Assembly: GCA_002363865.1 (NCBI GenBank)
Contig: DEWY01000013.1
Location: 124,001-188,000 of the forward strand
Origin: Caulobacteraceae bacterium UBA3198
GTDB taxonomy: Bacteria; Pseudomonadota; Alphaproteobacteria; Caulobacterales; Caulobacteraceae
Length of the DNA: 64,000 bases
Direction of reading: 5' to 3'
The translations under genes were made by a program, and so were the position numbers. Shown here in pieces: positions 26,613 to 37,039 of the stretch (position 1 is its first letter; each line of letters starts with the position of its first letter). Under the pieces are notes generated by a model. That model was not told the origin of the DNA, searched no databases, and was given only the letters and a program-made list of their open reading frames with translations.

Positions 26613-27764
26613 TCAGGCCTCGACCTCGAAGGTCATGCCGGCATTGGCCCGCAGGCGTTCGATCAGCTTCATGCCCATGGCCGCGCCGGGCGTCCAGACG
26701 CCGCCGGGGGCGTCGGTCGCCTCGTTGATCAGGCAGATGGCCGCCTCGCCGATCATCTTCGAGGTGCAGCCATAGCCGGGGTCCTTGTCGCCGGTCACGG
26801 CCACCCGCATCTGTTCGTCGCCTTCACCCAGGCCGATGAACAGCACGTCGAAGAAGCCGGTCTCCCGCTCTTCCTTGCTGGGGCCTTCGCCGGGCTTGGG
26901 GCCGCCCTCGGCCCCCAGGGCCGGGGCCGGCGGGGCGCTAGGATCGACCACCACCATCTCGTCATAGACCAGACCCTCGCCATAGGCGTGGCCGGTCAGC
27001 AGGTTCGACCGATGGACGTTGCGGGTGTTGATGGCAGCCATGACGAAGGGGCCGACCGTGGCCCCCAGGTCCTTGTCCTCTTCGACCTTGTCCCCCCGGG
27101 GCTGTTCAGGGCCCTTGAAGCCCGGCGTCAGGGCGAAGGGATCGACCATCAGGGCGAACAGGCTGGGGTCCTTGGACAGGGCCGCCATGGTCGCCTTCAG
27201 GCTGGCGGCGGTGCCGCCGGAGAAGCCGCCCTTCATCTTGCGCACGCGCCCCTTCACCCGGGGCAGGGCGTGGCCGAATTTCGCCTTGGCCTCCTGCGCC
27301 AGATAGAAGACGCCGAGTTCGAAGGGGATGGAGTCGAAGCCGCAGGAGAAGACGATCCGCGCGCCGGTCTCTTTCGCCTTCGCTTCGTGGGCGTCGATCA
27401 TGTGGCGCATCCAGACCGGCTCGCCGCAGAGATCCAGATAGTCGGTTCCGGCTTCGGCGCAGGCGGCCACCAGGTCGTTGCCGTAGAGCTGATAGGGGCC
27501 GACCGTGGTGATCACCGCCTTGGTCCGCTCAACCATGGCCTTCAGCGAGGCCGTGTCGTCGGCGTCGGCCACCACGAACGGCGTGTCGGCGGGCGCGCCG
27601 ATCTCGTCACGGACGGCGGCCAGCTTGTCGGCGCTGCGTCCGGCCATGGCCCATTTGACCTCGCCCCCGACGCCATAGCGCTTGGCCAGGTGTTCGGCCA
27701 CCAGCCGGCCGGTGAAGCCGGTGGCGCCATAGACGATGATGTCGAATTCGGCGTCTTGTCTCAC
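26613..27764 (-). CDS. Saccharopine dehydrogenase-family NAD(P)-dependent oxidoreductase
   Basis: This is a 383-aa protein with an N-terminal Rossmann fold (FDIIVYGATGFTGRLVAEHLAKRY, dinucleotide loop at about residues 10-22), KWAMAGRSADKL, and TVGPYQLYGNDLVAACAEAGTDYLDLCGE. These are diagnostic of the group that includes trans-acting enoyl reductases and SCCPDH-like proteins. The C-terminal half is the catalytic-like domain with no clear active site. It is probably a lipid or polyketide enoyl reductase or a membrane-associated reductase, but the substrate is unknown. ATGA overlap with the Old Yellow Enzyme gene places both in one operon. Confidence 0.85.
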   Translation of the reverse strand: MRQDAEFDIIVYGATGFTGRLVAEHLAKRYGVGGEVKWAMAGRSADKLAAVRDEIGAPADTPFVVADADDTASLKAMVERTKAVITTVGPYQLYGNDLVAACAEAGTDYLDLCGEPVWMRHMIDAHEAKAKETGARIVFSCGFDSIPFELGVFYLAQEAKAKFGHALPRVKGRVRKMKGGFSGGTAASLKATMAALSKDPSLFALMVDPFALTPGFKGPEQPRGDKVEEDKDLGATVGPFVMAAINTRNVHRSNLLTGHAYGEGLVYDEMVVVDPSAPPAPALGAEGGPKPGEGPSKEERETGFFDVLFIGLGEGDEQMRVAVTGDKDPGYGCTSKMIGEAAICLINEATDAPGGVWTPGAAMGMKLIERLRANAGMTFEVEA

Positions 27765-28864
27765 AGGGCGTCCTCCGTCTGGTCCTGGGCCACGAAGCCC
27801 GGCCAGTTGTTCATATAGGTGATGAAGGTGGGGCTCAGGCCTTCGGCGGCCAGATGGGCGCGGGTCACGGGCAGGGCGATGGGCGCAAAGTCCGCGTCCG
27901 CCTCGACCTTGCGCGGATAGTCATGGTGCAGGATGGCGGCCCGGCCGATCAGCACGTAGTCGGCGCCGGCGGCCAGGGCGTCACGGGCCTGGGCGGCCGT
28001 CATGATCTTGCCGGCGACGCCCAGGCGAACGTCCGATCGCGGCAGATCGGCGAAGTAGGACATCAGGCTGCGGCCCTTGAATTCGGCCTCGGTCGGCTCC
28101 TTGCGCACGTCCCAGAGGGACATGTCCAGGAAGTCCAGCGCCGGATGGGTCAGCATCTGGGCGGCCAGGTCGCGGATCTCGGTGAGCTTGAGGCCGAAGC
28201 GCTCCGGCGACAGGCGGAGGCCGAGCAGGAAGTCTTCGCCGCAGCGGGCGCGGATGCCCTCGACGATCTCGACGATGATCCGGGCGCGGTTCTCAGGCGA
28301 GCCGCCATAGGCGTCGGTGCGGTGGTTCAGGTCGGGCGACAGGAACTGGCAGAGGATGTAGCCGTGGGCGCCGTGCACCTCGACCCCGTCGAAGCCGGCC
28401 TTTTTGGAGCGCTCGGCGCCGGCGATAAAGGCCTCGATCAGGTCGGCGACCTCGGTCTCCGTGAGCGCCCGGGCGCCGGTGTCGGGATCCTCGGACGGAC
28501 AGACCGGCGCCTCGCCGATCAGCTCCTTCGGCGAGCGGTTGCCGGCGTGGTGCAGTTGCAGGACCGCGACGCTGCCTTGCGCCTTGATGGCGGCGGCCAG
28601 ACGGGTCAGCCCCGGCAGATGATCATCGGAGAAGACGCCCAGCTGGCCGGGAAAGCCCTGGCCGATCTTCTGGACATGGGCCGCACACGTCATGGTCAGG
28701 CCAAAGCCGCCCTTGGCCCGCATCGTCAGCCAGTGGAACTCCTCGTCCGACAGAGTGCCGTCGGGATGGCTCTGAGTATTGGTCAGCGGGGCCAGCATGA
28801 AGCGGTTCGGCATCGCAGGCCCGTGCGGGAAGCTGAGGGGCGCAAACAGATCGGGCGCAGCCAT
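27761..28864 (-). CDS. NADH:flavin oxidoreductase (Old Yellow Enzyme family)
   Basis: This is an FMN-dependent ene-reductase (367 aa) with a TIM-barrel fold. MPNRFMLAPLTNTQSHPDGTLSDEE gives the FMN-binding N terminus. AVLQLHHAGNRS, AGAERSKKAGFDGVEVHGAHGYILCQFLSPDLNHRTDAYGG and ALAAGADYVLIGRAAI are canonical, the last being the FMN phosphate site. The start is set at ATG 28862-28864; the longer open frame runs back through the promoter region. Together with the reductase-like gene downstream and the divergent quinone oxidoreductase it suggests detoxification of electrophilic alkenes or quinones. Confidence 0.9.
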   Translation of the reverse strand: MAAPDLFAPLSFPHGPAMPNRFMLAPLTNTQSHPDGTLSDEEFHWLTMRAKGGFGLTMTCAAHVQKIGQGFPGQLGVFSDDHLPGLTRLAAAIKAQGSVAVLQLHHAGNRSPKELIGEAPVCPSEDPDTGARALTETEVADLIEAFIAGAERSKKAGFDGVEVHGAHGYILCQFLSPDLNHRTDAYGGSPENRARIIVEIVEGIRARCGEDFLLGLRLSPERFGLKLTEIRDLAAQMLTHPALDFLDMSLWDVRKEPTEAEFKGRSLMSYFADLPRSDVRLGVAGKIMTAAQARDALAAGADYVLIGRAAILHHDYPRKVEADADFAPIALPVTRAHLAAEGLSPTFITYMNNWPGFVAQDQTEDAL

Positions 28865-28885
28865 GGTCTCGTCTCCGGCGTCAGG

Positions 28886-28898
28886 TGAACTCCGTTCA
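28886..28898. promoter_or_regulatory. Palindrome between Old Yellow Enzyme and quinone oxidoreductase genes
   Basis: TGAAC-TCC-GTTCA is a perfect inverted repeat 22-34 bases upstream of the Old Yellow Enzyme start, in the 140-base divergent region. It looks like a compact TetR- or MarR-type operator. TGAAC half-sites recur in direct orientation upstream of the TetR gene (26495-26499 and 26503-26507), which might link the two but is weak evidence. Confidence 0.4.
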
Positions 28899-29004
28899 TA
28901 GACGAGGCCGCCCTTGCAACGAAGGGGCGACGTTGCGGAAGGCCCGTCTTGTCTCGCCCGCCGCAGCGGGCCATCCAGGGCGCCAGGCAATTTCAGGAGG
29001 TCAC

Positions 29005-29991
29005 ATGCGCGCTGTCTGGTACGACAGAACAGGTCCCGCCCGCGACGTGCTGCAGCTGGGCGAGCATCCCACGCCCCAGGCCGGCCAAGGCCAGGTGCTG
29101 ATCGCGGTGAAGGCCTCAGGGGTCAATCCCTCCGATGTGGGCATGCGCGGCGGCGTGTCCGGCGCGCCCATGGCCTATCCGAAGATCATTCCCCACAGCG
29201 ACGGGGCAGGCGTGGTCGAGGCGGTGGGCCCCGGCGTCTCGGCCTCCTGGATCGGCCGCCGGGTCTGGTTCTACAATGGCCAGCGCAATGGTCGGGCTTT
29301 CGGCGCGGCGGCGGAATACATCGAGCTGGATGTGGACCTGATCCGGCCGCTGCCCGACGAGGTGTCGTTGGCGGAGGGCGCGACGCTTGGAATCCCCTGC
29401 ATGACGGCGCACCGGGCGCTATTCCTGGCGGGGCCGGTCCAGGGGCGGACCGTCCTGGTGACCGGCGGCGCCGGCGCGGTCGGCCACTACGCGGTGCAGC
29501 TGGCCAAGTGGGCCGGGGCGACGGTGATCGCCACCGTTTCCAACGCCGACAAGGCCGAGCGGGCGCGGGCCGGCGGCGCAGATCACACGATCGACTACCG
29601 CCGCGAGGACGTGGCTGCGCGGGTGCGGGACCTGACCGGCGGTCAGGGGGTGCATCACGTGGTCGAGGTGGACTTCGGCGGCAATGCGGCTTCAACCCTG
29701 GCCAGCGTCAGCCTGAACGGCTCAGTGGCCTATTACGCCACCAAGGGGAGCCGCGAGCCGGTGATCCCGGCCGGCGTGCTGATGGGGCTCAACCTGTCGA
29801 TCCACGGGGTCTATCTGCCGGTCAGCCCGCATGAGGCCAGGCGCCGGGCGCAAGCCGACATCATCGCCTGGATCGGAACCGGCCAGGCCATCCTGTCGGT
29901 GGCCGGGACCTACGCCCTTGAGGACTGCGCCGCCGCCCACGAGGCCGTGGAGGCCGGGACCAAGGTGGGCACGGTTGTGGTCGAGCCGTGA
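29005..29991 (+). CDS. NADPH:quinone reductase (zinc-independent MDR family)
   Basis: This is a 328-aa medium-chain reductase that transfers hydride from NADPH to quinones or activated alkenes. The GroES-like N-terminal domain contains VKASGVNPSDVGMRGG and PHSDGAGVVEAVGPGV and lacks the zinc ligands of alcohol dehydrogenases. The Rossmann half shows VLVTGGAGAVGHYAVQLAKWAGATVIATVSNADKAE and DHTIDYRREDVAARVRDLTGG. ATG 29005 follows a perfect AGGAGG at 28995-29000, which fixes the start. It is divergent from the Old Yellow Enzyme gene and overlaps the next gene by GTGA. Confidence 0.92.
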   Translation: MRAVWYDRTGPARDVLQLGEHPTPQAGQGQVLIAVKASGVNPSDVGMRGGVSGAPMAYPKIIPHSDGAGVVEAVGPGVSASWIGRRVWFYNGQRNGRAFGAAAEYIELDVDLIRPLPDEVSLAEGATLGIPCMTAHRALFLAGPVQGRTVLVTGGAGAVGHYAVQLAKWAGATVIATVSNADKAERARAGGADHTIDYRREDVAARVRDLTGGQGVHHVVEVDFGGNAASTLASVSLNGSVAYYATKGSREPVIPAGVLMGLNLSIHGVYLPVSPHEARRRAQADIIAWIGTGQAILSVAGTYALEDCAAAHEAVEAGTKVGTVVVEP

Positions 29992-30371
29992 CCGCGCCCA
30001 AGGACGCCATCCTCGCCCGCCGACGGCTGACCAACAAGCTGATCGCGGCCAAGGAGGCGGCACGGCTCAGGCCCTTCTTCGTCCCCGGGGTAAATGTGAT
30101 CGTCGGCGACGGGTCCCTGATCTCAGGGGCCGAGGCGGTCGTCGCCGCCTTCGCCGCCCAGTTCTCCGATCCGGACTTCGCCGCCTTCGTCCGCACGCCT
30201 GAGGCGGTGGAGCTGGACGCAGACGGCCAACGCGCCGCCGAGCGGGGCGCCTGGGTGGCTGTCTCCCGCAGCCAGGGCGAACACATCGCCGGCTGGTACC
30301 TGGCCGCCTGGACGAAGGTGCGCGGTCAGTGGCTGATCGAGAGCGAGACCTTCATCACCCTTAGATCATGA
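29988..30371 (+). CDS. NTF2-like (DUF4440/SnoaL-type) small protein
   Basis: This is a 127-aa soluble protein of the NTF2-like fold. It has a helical N terminus (AILARRRLTNKLIAAKEAARLRPFFVPGVNVIVGDG), ISGAEAVVAAFAAQF, and a C-terminal strand pair (AGWYLAAWTKVRGQWLIESETFITL). The Trp/Gly pattern near the end is common in DUF4440 members. The catalytic role, if any, is unknown. The GTG start overlaps the quinone reductase stop by four bases, so it belongs to that operon. The last codons run into the left arm of a long inverted repeat. Confidence 0.78.
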   Translation: MTAPKDAILARRRLTNKLIAAKEAARLRPFFVPGVNVIVGDGSLISGAEAVVAAFAAQFSDPDFAAFVRTPEAVELDADGQRAAERGAWVAVSRSQGEHIAGWYLAAWTKVRGQWLIESETFITLRS

Positions 30372-30470
30372 TGCGATCAAACGGAGCCGTCTGGTCGCAT
30401 CATGATCTAAACTCAAATACTTGAGCGCGTTTTGTTCCGATAACCGGTTCCCACTTATCGGAACGCGCTC
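30361..30470. repeat. REP-like double-hairpin element between convergent genes
   Basis: Two adjacent inverted repeats fill the gap. The first has perfect 16-bp arms, TTAGATCATGATGCGA (30361-30376) and its complement (30395-30410). The second pairs GAGCGCG (30423-30429) and TTCCGATAA (30435-30443) with TTATCGGAA (30455-30463) and CGCGCTC (30464-30470). The second resembles a palindromic intergenic repeat that I recall as widespread in Alphaproteobacteria. It touches both stop codons and probably serves as a bidirectional terminator. Only one copy is in the window. Confidence 0.75.
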
Positions 30471-30883
30471 TAGGGGGTGACGGCCTCCGCCTCCGCGGCC
30501 TTGCGATAGGCGTAGAGAAGCAGGACCTGGGCTGTGATGATGAAGATGGCCGCCCCCGACAGCAGGAAGGCGTCGTCATAAACCTTGGGGGAGAGGACGA
30601 ACTCGCCCTTCATGATCCTGCGCCAGCCCGCGAAGTGCTGGGTCGACCCCACCACCAGGCCGAACACGGCGAGCACCGCGCCCACATAGCGGCTGATCCA
30701 GAAGCCGGGATTGGGCGTCACCATCAAGAGGCCCAGCAGGCCGATCACCGTCCGCTGGGTCCGGCAATAGGGGCAGACATAGACCATGCCGGTCAGTTCG
30801 GCGGTCCAGGTCAGGATGCTGATCGCAATGGCGATCAGGCCCAGCAGGCGCATGCGCCCGGTAAAGAATTCCAGCTGCAGCAT
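30470..30883 (-). CDS. DsbB-like membrane protein with a single CxxC pair
   Basis: This is a small inner-membrane protein (137 aa) with four predicted helices, roughly residues 10-30, 44-58, 64-82 and 105-126. The segment VCPYCRTQR (Cys37 and Cys40) matches the quinone-side C-x-x-C...Q-R signature of DsbB, which reoxidises DsbA. The second periplasmic Cys pair needed by classical DsbB is absent; there are no other Cys residues. It may be a shortened disulfide or vitamin-K-epoxide-reductase-like protein, or an inactive relative. Start ATG 30881-30883 is preferred over a TTG eight codons earlier (30902-30904). A palindrome sits 39-51 bases upstream. Confidence 0.72.
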   Translation of the reverse strand: MLQLEFFTGRMRLLGLIAIAISILTWTAELTGMVYVCPYCRTQRTVIGLLGLLMVTPNPGFWISRYVGAVLAVFGLVVGSTQHFAGWRRIMKGEFVLSPKVYDDAFLLSGAAIFIITAQVLLLYAYRKAAEAEAVTP

Positions 30884-30921
30884 CACGGCCCCCCGGCTCG
30901 ACAAGGTCAGGGGCGGATGAT

Positions 30922-30934
30922 GTTACACTGTAAC
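30922..30934 (-). promoter_or_regulatory. Perfect-armed palindrome GTTACA-C-TGTAAC
   Basis: Six-base arms flank a single C, located 39-51 bases upstream of the preferred start of the DsbB-like gene. It is one of very few AT-rich spots nearby. GTTACA/TGTAAC arms are typical of TetR-family operators. The regulator is unknown; the TetR protein at 25874 has a different-looking palindrome, though both regions contain a GTTACA half-site. Confidence 0.5.
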
Positions 30935-30963
30935 CGACGATGCAATCCCGGGCCGCCCGCGCC

Positions 30964-31752
30964 TCAGCGGTGGAACAGCCGGCGAAGGGGGGGGCGACGG
31001 TCTGGCGCCCCGTCAGGGGCGACCTGGCTGGGCCGGCCCTTCCGGGAGACCAGCACCTCGATATAGGCCGCGCGGATGCCCTGGCTCAGATCATCGATTG
31101 TGTGGATGGTGGTCGACAGGCCGCTGGCCCGGTCGAGATAGTCGGCGATGTCATAGCCCCAGTCGATGGTCACCAGGGCGCCGTCGGGGTCCATGGGGTT
31201 GCCGTGATATTCGGCCGGCGCGAGATGCTCCACCGAACCATCCCGCCGCCGCCGGGCCCGCCGGACGGAGGGCTCTGCGCTCCGGACGATAGGCACGGTG
31301 CAGATGTGGAAGCCGCCGGGCTTCAGGGTCCGGGCGATCTCGGCGATGGCGCGGTCTGGGGCGAACAGGTGCTCGAACACGTCCTGGGTGACGACAACGT
31401 CGAAGCTGGCGTCGGCGAAGGTCTGGGCTTCCAGATCCTCGCTGCGGTAGCCGTGGATGTGGGTCTGCCCCCAGGGGGTGGCCGGATCATACTGGGTCGC
31501 CACATAGCCCGCGCATTCCGCGCGCAGCCGGTTGCTGGACACCGAGCAGCCGGAGCTCTCGTGGATGGCCAGGCTGCGCCAGTCAGGCGCCAATTCAGCC
31601 AGCACCCGCATGAGGGCCCGCTCCCGCGGGATCGAGCCGCAGCCCGAGCACTTGAACCCGTCCCGGAGCCAGTGGTCGCTTGAGGCGAACACCACCTCGG
31701 CCTCGCAAACGGGACACCGGCCGCTGGACTCCAGAACCGGAGGCGCGCTCAC
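30964..31752 (-). CDS. SAM-dependent methyltransferase with N-terminal zinc ribbon
   Basis: This is a 262-aa protein. Residues 12-40 hold two Cys pairs (GRCPVCEAEVVF and FKCSGCGSIPRERAL), a small zinc ribbon. The rest is a class I methyltransferase of the type-11 group, with ASFDVVVTQDVFEHLFAPDRAIAEIARTLKPGGFHICTVP as the motif II-III region. The SAM-binding loop near YDP/ESSG is degenerate compared with the classical G-x-G-x-G. The C terminus is Arg/Pro-rich. GTG at 31750-31752 follows the secA stop codon directly, so it is probably co-transcribed with secA. The substrate is unknown; similar proteins occur in glycan and surface polysaccharide gene sets. Confidence 0.8.
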   Translation of the reverse strand: MSAPPVLESSGRCPVCEAEVVFASSDHWLRDGFKCSGCGSIPRERALMRVLAELAPDWRSLAIHESSGCSVSSNRLRAECAGYVATQYDPATPWGQTHIHGYRSEDLEAQTFADASFDVVVTQDVFEHLFAPDRAIAEIARTLKPGGFHICTVPIVRSAEPSVRRARRRRDGSVEHLAPAEYHGNPMDPDGALVTIDWGYDIADYLDRASGLSTTIHTIDDLSQGIRAAYIEVLVSRKGRPSQVAPDGAPDRRPPLRRLFHR

Positions 31753-34512
<2,760 letters not shown>

Positions 34513-34618
34513 GTGCGGGGGCGTCCGAGAATGCGGTCGATGCGGGGTCGCGGGCGTTGCGCACGGCGCGCCGTCTGACCTTCGCCTGCCCGGAATCCCG
34601 CTCTTTGAGCGAGGCCGA

Positions 34619-34647
34619 GACTTAAGCAGCGGCCCCCGCAGTGTCAA
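34619..34647 (-). promoter_or_regulatory. Candidate secA promoter
   Basis: On the minus strand TTGACA (34642-34647) is followed, after about 16-17 bases, by TTAAGTC near 34619-34625. The -35 is perfect and the -10 is weak, as is common for housekeeping promoters in Caulobacteraceae. It would give a leader of roughly 100 bases before the SecA start. No structure that resembles a SecM-type arrest leader is visible. Confidence 0.4.
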
Positions 34648-34692
34648 CGCAAGGCCCGCTGCAGAGCCGCAATCGGAGGGCTCGCGGCAAGG

Positions 34693-34722
34693 AAAAGGGC
34701 TCCGCCGTCGCCGGGGAGCCCT
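34693..34722 (-). terminator. Intrinsic terminator of the thiolase gene
   Basis: On the minus strand AGGGCTCC (34722-34715) pairs with GGAGCCCT (34703-34696), with a GC-rich loop between, and TTTT follows on transcription. It lies 27 bases after the thiolase stop codon. Confidence 0.7.
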
Positions 34723-34748
34723 CCCTGATCAGCTATGCGGATCGAAGA

Positions 34749-35918
34749 TCAGTAGACTTCGAAGAGGCCAGCAGCGCCCATGCCGCCGCCAATGCACATG
34801 GAGACCACGGCATGCTTGGCGCCGCGACGCTTGCCTTCTTGCAGGATATGGCCGGCCAGACGGGCGCCGGTCATGCCATAGGGGTGGCCGATGGCGATGG
34901 AGCCGCCATTGACGTTGTACTTCTCCGGATCGATGCCCAGCTTGTCGCGGGAATAGAGGCACTGCGAGGCGAAGGCCTCGTTCAGCTCCCACAGGTCGAT
35001 GTCGTCGATCTTCAGGCCATGACGCTCCAGCAGGCGCGGAATGGCGAAGACCGGACCGATGCCCATTTCGTCAGGCTCGCAGCCAGCGACGACCCAGCCC
35101 TTGAAGGCGCCCATGGGGCTCAGACCGGCCTTTTCGGCGGCCTTGGAGTCCATGATCACCACGGCGGCGGCGCCGTCGGACAGCTGGCTGGCGTTGCCGG
35201 CGGTGATGAACTTGCCTTCACCGCGGACCGGCTGAAGCTTGGCCAGGCCTTCCAGGGTGGTTTCGGGGCGATTGCACTCGTCGCGATCGACCGTGTAGTC
35301 GACGACGGTCTCTTCCTTCGTCTCCTTGTTGACCTGCTTCATCTTGGTCTTCATCGGGACGATTTCGTCCTTGAACTTCTGCGCCTGCTGGGCCGCGGCC
35401 ATGCGCTGCTGGGATTCCAGCGAGTACTGGTCCTGGGCCTCACGGCTGACATTGTAGCGTTCGGCGACGATGTCGGCGGTGTCGATCATCGGCATGAAGA
35501 TGGCCGGATACTGCTGCACCAGGGCCGGGTCGATGTTTTCACGACCGCCGCCGCCGCCGGGCATCGACAGGGATTCCACGCCGCCGGCGACGACCGCATC
35601 GGCGCCGTCGTTGCGCACATAGTTGGCCGCCGTGGCGATGGTGTTGAGGCCCGAAGAGCAGAAGCGGTTGACCGTCGACCCCGAGGTGGTGATCGGCAGG
35701 CCGGCCAGCAGGGCCACCTGACGGCCCAGATTGCCCGCGCCGTGGGCCACATTGCCCATAATGCAGTCTTCGATGGCGGCGGCATCGATTCCCGAGCGTT
35801 CGACCGCGTGTTTCACCGCGTGCGCGCCCATGCTCATGGTCGGGGTCATGTTGAAACCCCCACGGCCGGACTTGGCGAGCCCGGTGCGGGCATAGGAAAC
35901 GATAACGGCTTCACGCAT
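34749..35918 (-). CDS. Acetyl-CoA C-acyltransferase (thiolase)
   Basis: This is a thiolase of 389 aa that condenses or cleaves acyl-CoA and acetyl-CoA in fatty acid oxidation or PHB precursor synthesis. The nucleophile Cys is in [18 protein letters not shown], the His is in [16 protein letters not shown], and the second Cys is in [28 protein letters not shown] is also present. The subfamily looks like the FadA/degradative type. A strong GGGAG lies seven bases before ATG, and it has its own terminator, so it is probably monocistronic. It is divergent from the parvulin lipoprotein across 149 bases. Confidence 0.93.
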   Translation of the reverse strand: MREAVIVSYARTGLAKSGRGGFNMTPTMSMGAHAVKHAVERSGIDAAAIEDCIMGNVAHGAGNLGRQVALLAGLPITTSGSTVNRFCSSGLNTIATAANYVRNDGADAVVAGGVESLSMPGGGGGRENIDPALVQQYPAIFMPMIDTADIVAERYNVSREAQDQYSLESQQRMAAAQQAQKFKDEIVPMKTKMKQVNKETKEETVVDYTVDRDECNRPETTLEGLAKLQPVRGEGKFITAGNASQLSDGAAAVVIMDSKAAEKAGLSPMGAFKGWVVAGCEPDEMGIGPVFAIPRLLERHGLKIDDIDLWELNEAFASQCLYSRDKLGIDPEKYNVNGGSIAIGHPYGMTGARLAGHILQEGKRRGAKHAVVSMCIGGGMGAAGLFEVY

Positions 35919-36067
35919 ATGTAATTCTCCCGAATGAATACGATCCGGCCATCTGCTTGTGGTGCGGACGCCGAGCTATGATCGCGGCAACCTTTGCATC
36001 CCGCGGGGGAAATGGCTAGGGACGGACTGCGCCTTCGGTCTTGCCCGGCGCACTAGGGAAGCTGTCC

Positions 36068-37039
36068 ATGACCCGTGCAAAGCCTGTTCGTTTCGGCGGT
36101 CTGGCGGCCGTTCTGACCGCCGTGAGCCTGATCCTCGTCGCCTGCGGCGATCGCGGCGGCGACGAGCGTCCCCCTCAGCCCGGAGACGAGGCCGTGGCCC
36201 GCGTCGACGGCAAGACCGTCTGGGCCTCCGACGTCAAGCGCGAGGCCGTCGCCCAGGCGCTGATCGGCGAGGGCGAGCCCCTGGACATTTCCTCCGACCT
36301 CTTCCGCCGGGTGCTGGACGAGGTGATCGACCAGAAGCTGCTGGCGGCCGAGGCGCTGAAGCGGAATCTGGACGAAGATCCGGTGGCCCAGCGCCGGCTG
36401 GCCGCCGCCCGGGAGCGGATTCTCGGGGACATGCTGGTCGAGAGCGTGGTGTCCGACGCGGTCAATGAGAACGCCATCCGCGGGCTCTATCAGGAGCAGC
36501 TCAAACTCGCCCGGCAGTCGGAGGAGATCCGCGCCCGCCAGATCCTGGTGGCGACCCTGGAGGAAGGCGAGGCGGTGAAGAACCTGCTGGCCACCGGCGC
36601 CTCCTTCGAGGCCCTGGCCATGGAGCGCTCCACCGATGCGGCCACCCGCTTCAACGGCGGCGATCTCGGCTATTTCACCACCGATGTCATGCCCGAGGCC
36701 TACGAGGGCGCCCTGAAGGACGCCAAGGCCGGCGACATCGTCGGCCCCTTCGAGGTTGAGGGCGGCTTCGCCGTGGTCCGTATTGAGGATCGCCGGCTGG
36801 AGGAGCCGATAACGCTCGAGGCCGCCCGGCCGCAGATCATCCGCTTCCTGACCTATGATCAGGTCCGCGACCTGCTGGAGAAGCTGCGCGGACGCGCCAA
36901 GGTCGAAACCCTGATCGGCGCCGCGCAGGACGTGCCGGGCGCGCCGGTGGAGCCTGCCGACGCCGCCCCGCCCGCCAAGCCCGCGCCGGCGACGGCCGCG
37001 CCCAAGGCCCCCGCCGCCAAGACGCCGGAGCCCAAGTGA
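36068..37039 (+). CDS. PpiC-type peptidylprolyl isomerase lipoprotein
   Basis: This is a periplasmic folding factor (323 aa) of the parvulin/SurA-like class. The N-terminal signal ends in the lipobox LILVACGD, so it is anchored through a lipidated Cys around residue 27. A SurA-like helical N domain (VARVDGKTVWASDVKREAVAQALIGEG...VLDEVIDQKLLAAEA) precedes the rotamase domain (EIRARQILVATLEEGEAVKNLLATGASFEALAMERSTDAAT, FNGGDLGYFTTDVM, GPFEVEGGFAVVRIEDRR). An Ala/Pro/Lys-rich tail of about 40 residues ends it. ATG 36068 with GGGAAG upstream was taken; it reads directly into argJ (TGATG overlap). Confidence 0.9.
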   Translation: MTRAKPVRFGGLAAVLTAVSLILVACGDRGGDERPPQPGDEAVARVDGKTVWASDVKREAVAQALIGEGEPLDISSDLFRRVLDEVIDQKLLAAEALKRNLDEDPVAQRRLAAARERILGDMLVESVVSDAVNENAIRGLYQEQLKLARQSEEIRARQILVATLEEGEAVKNLLATGASFEALAMERSTDAATRFNGGDLGYFTTDVMPEAYEGALKDAKAGDIVGPFEVEGGFAVVRIEDRRLEEPITLEAARPQIIRFLTYDQVRDLLEKLRGRAKVETLIGAAQDVPGAPVEPADAAPPAKPAPATAAPKAPAAKTPEPK

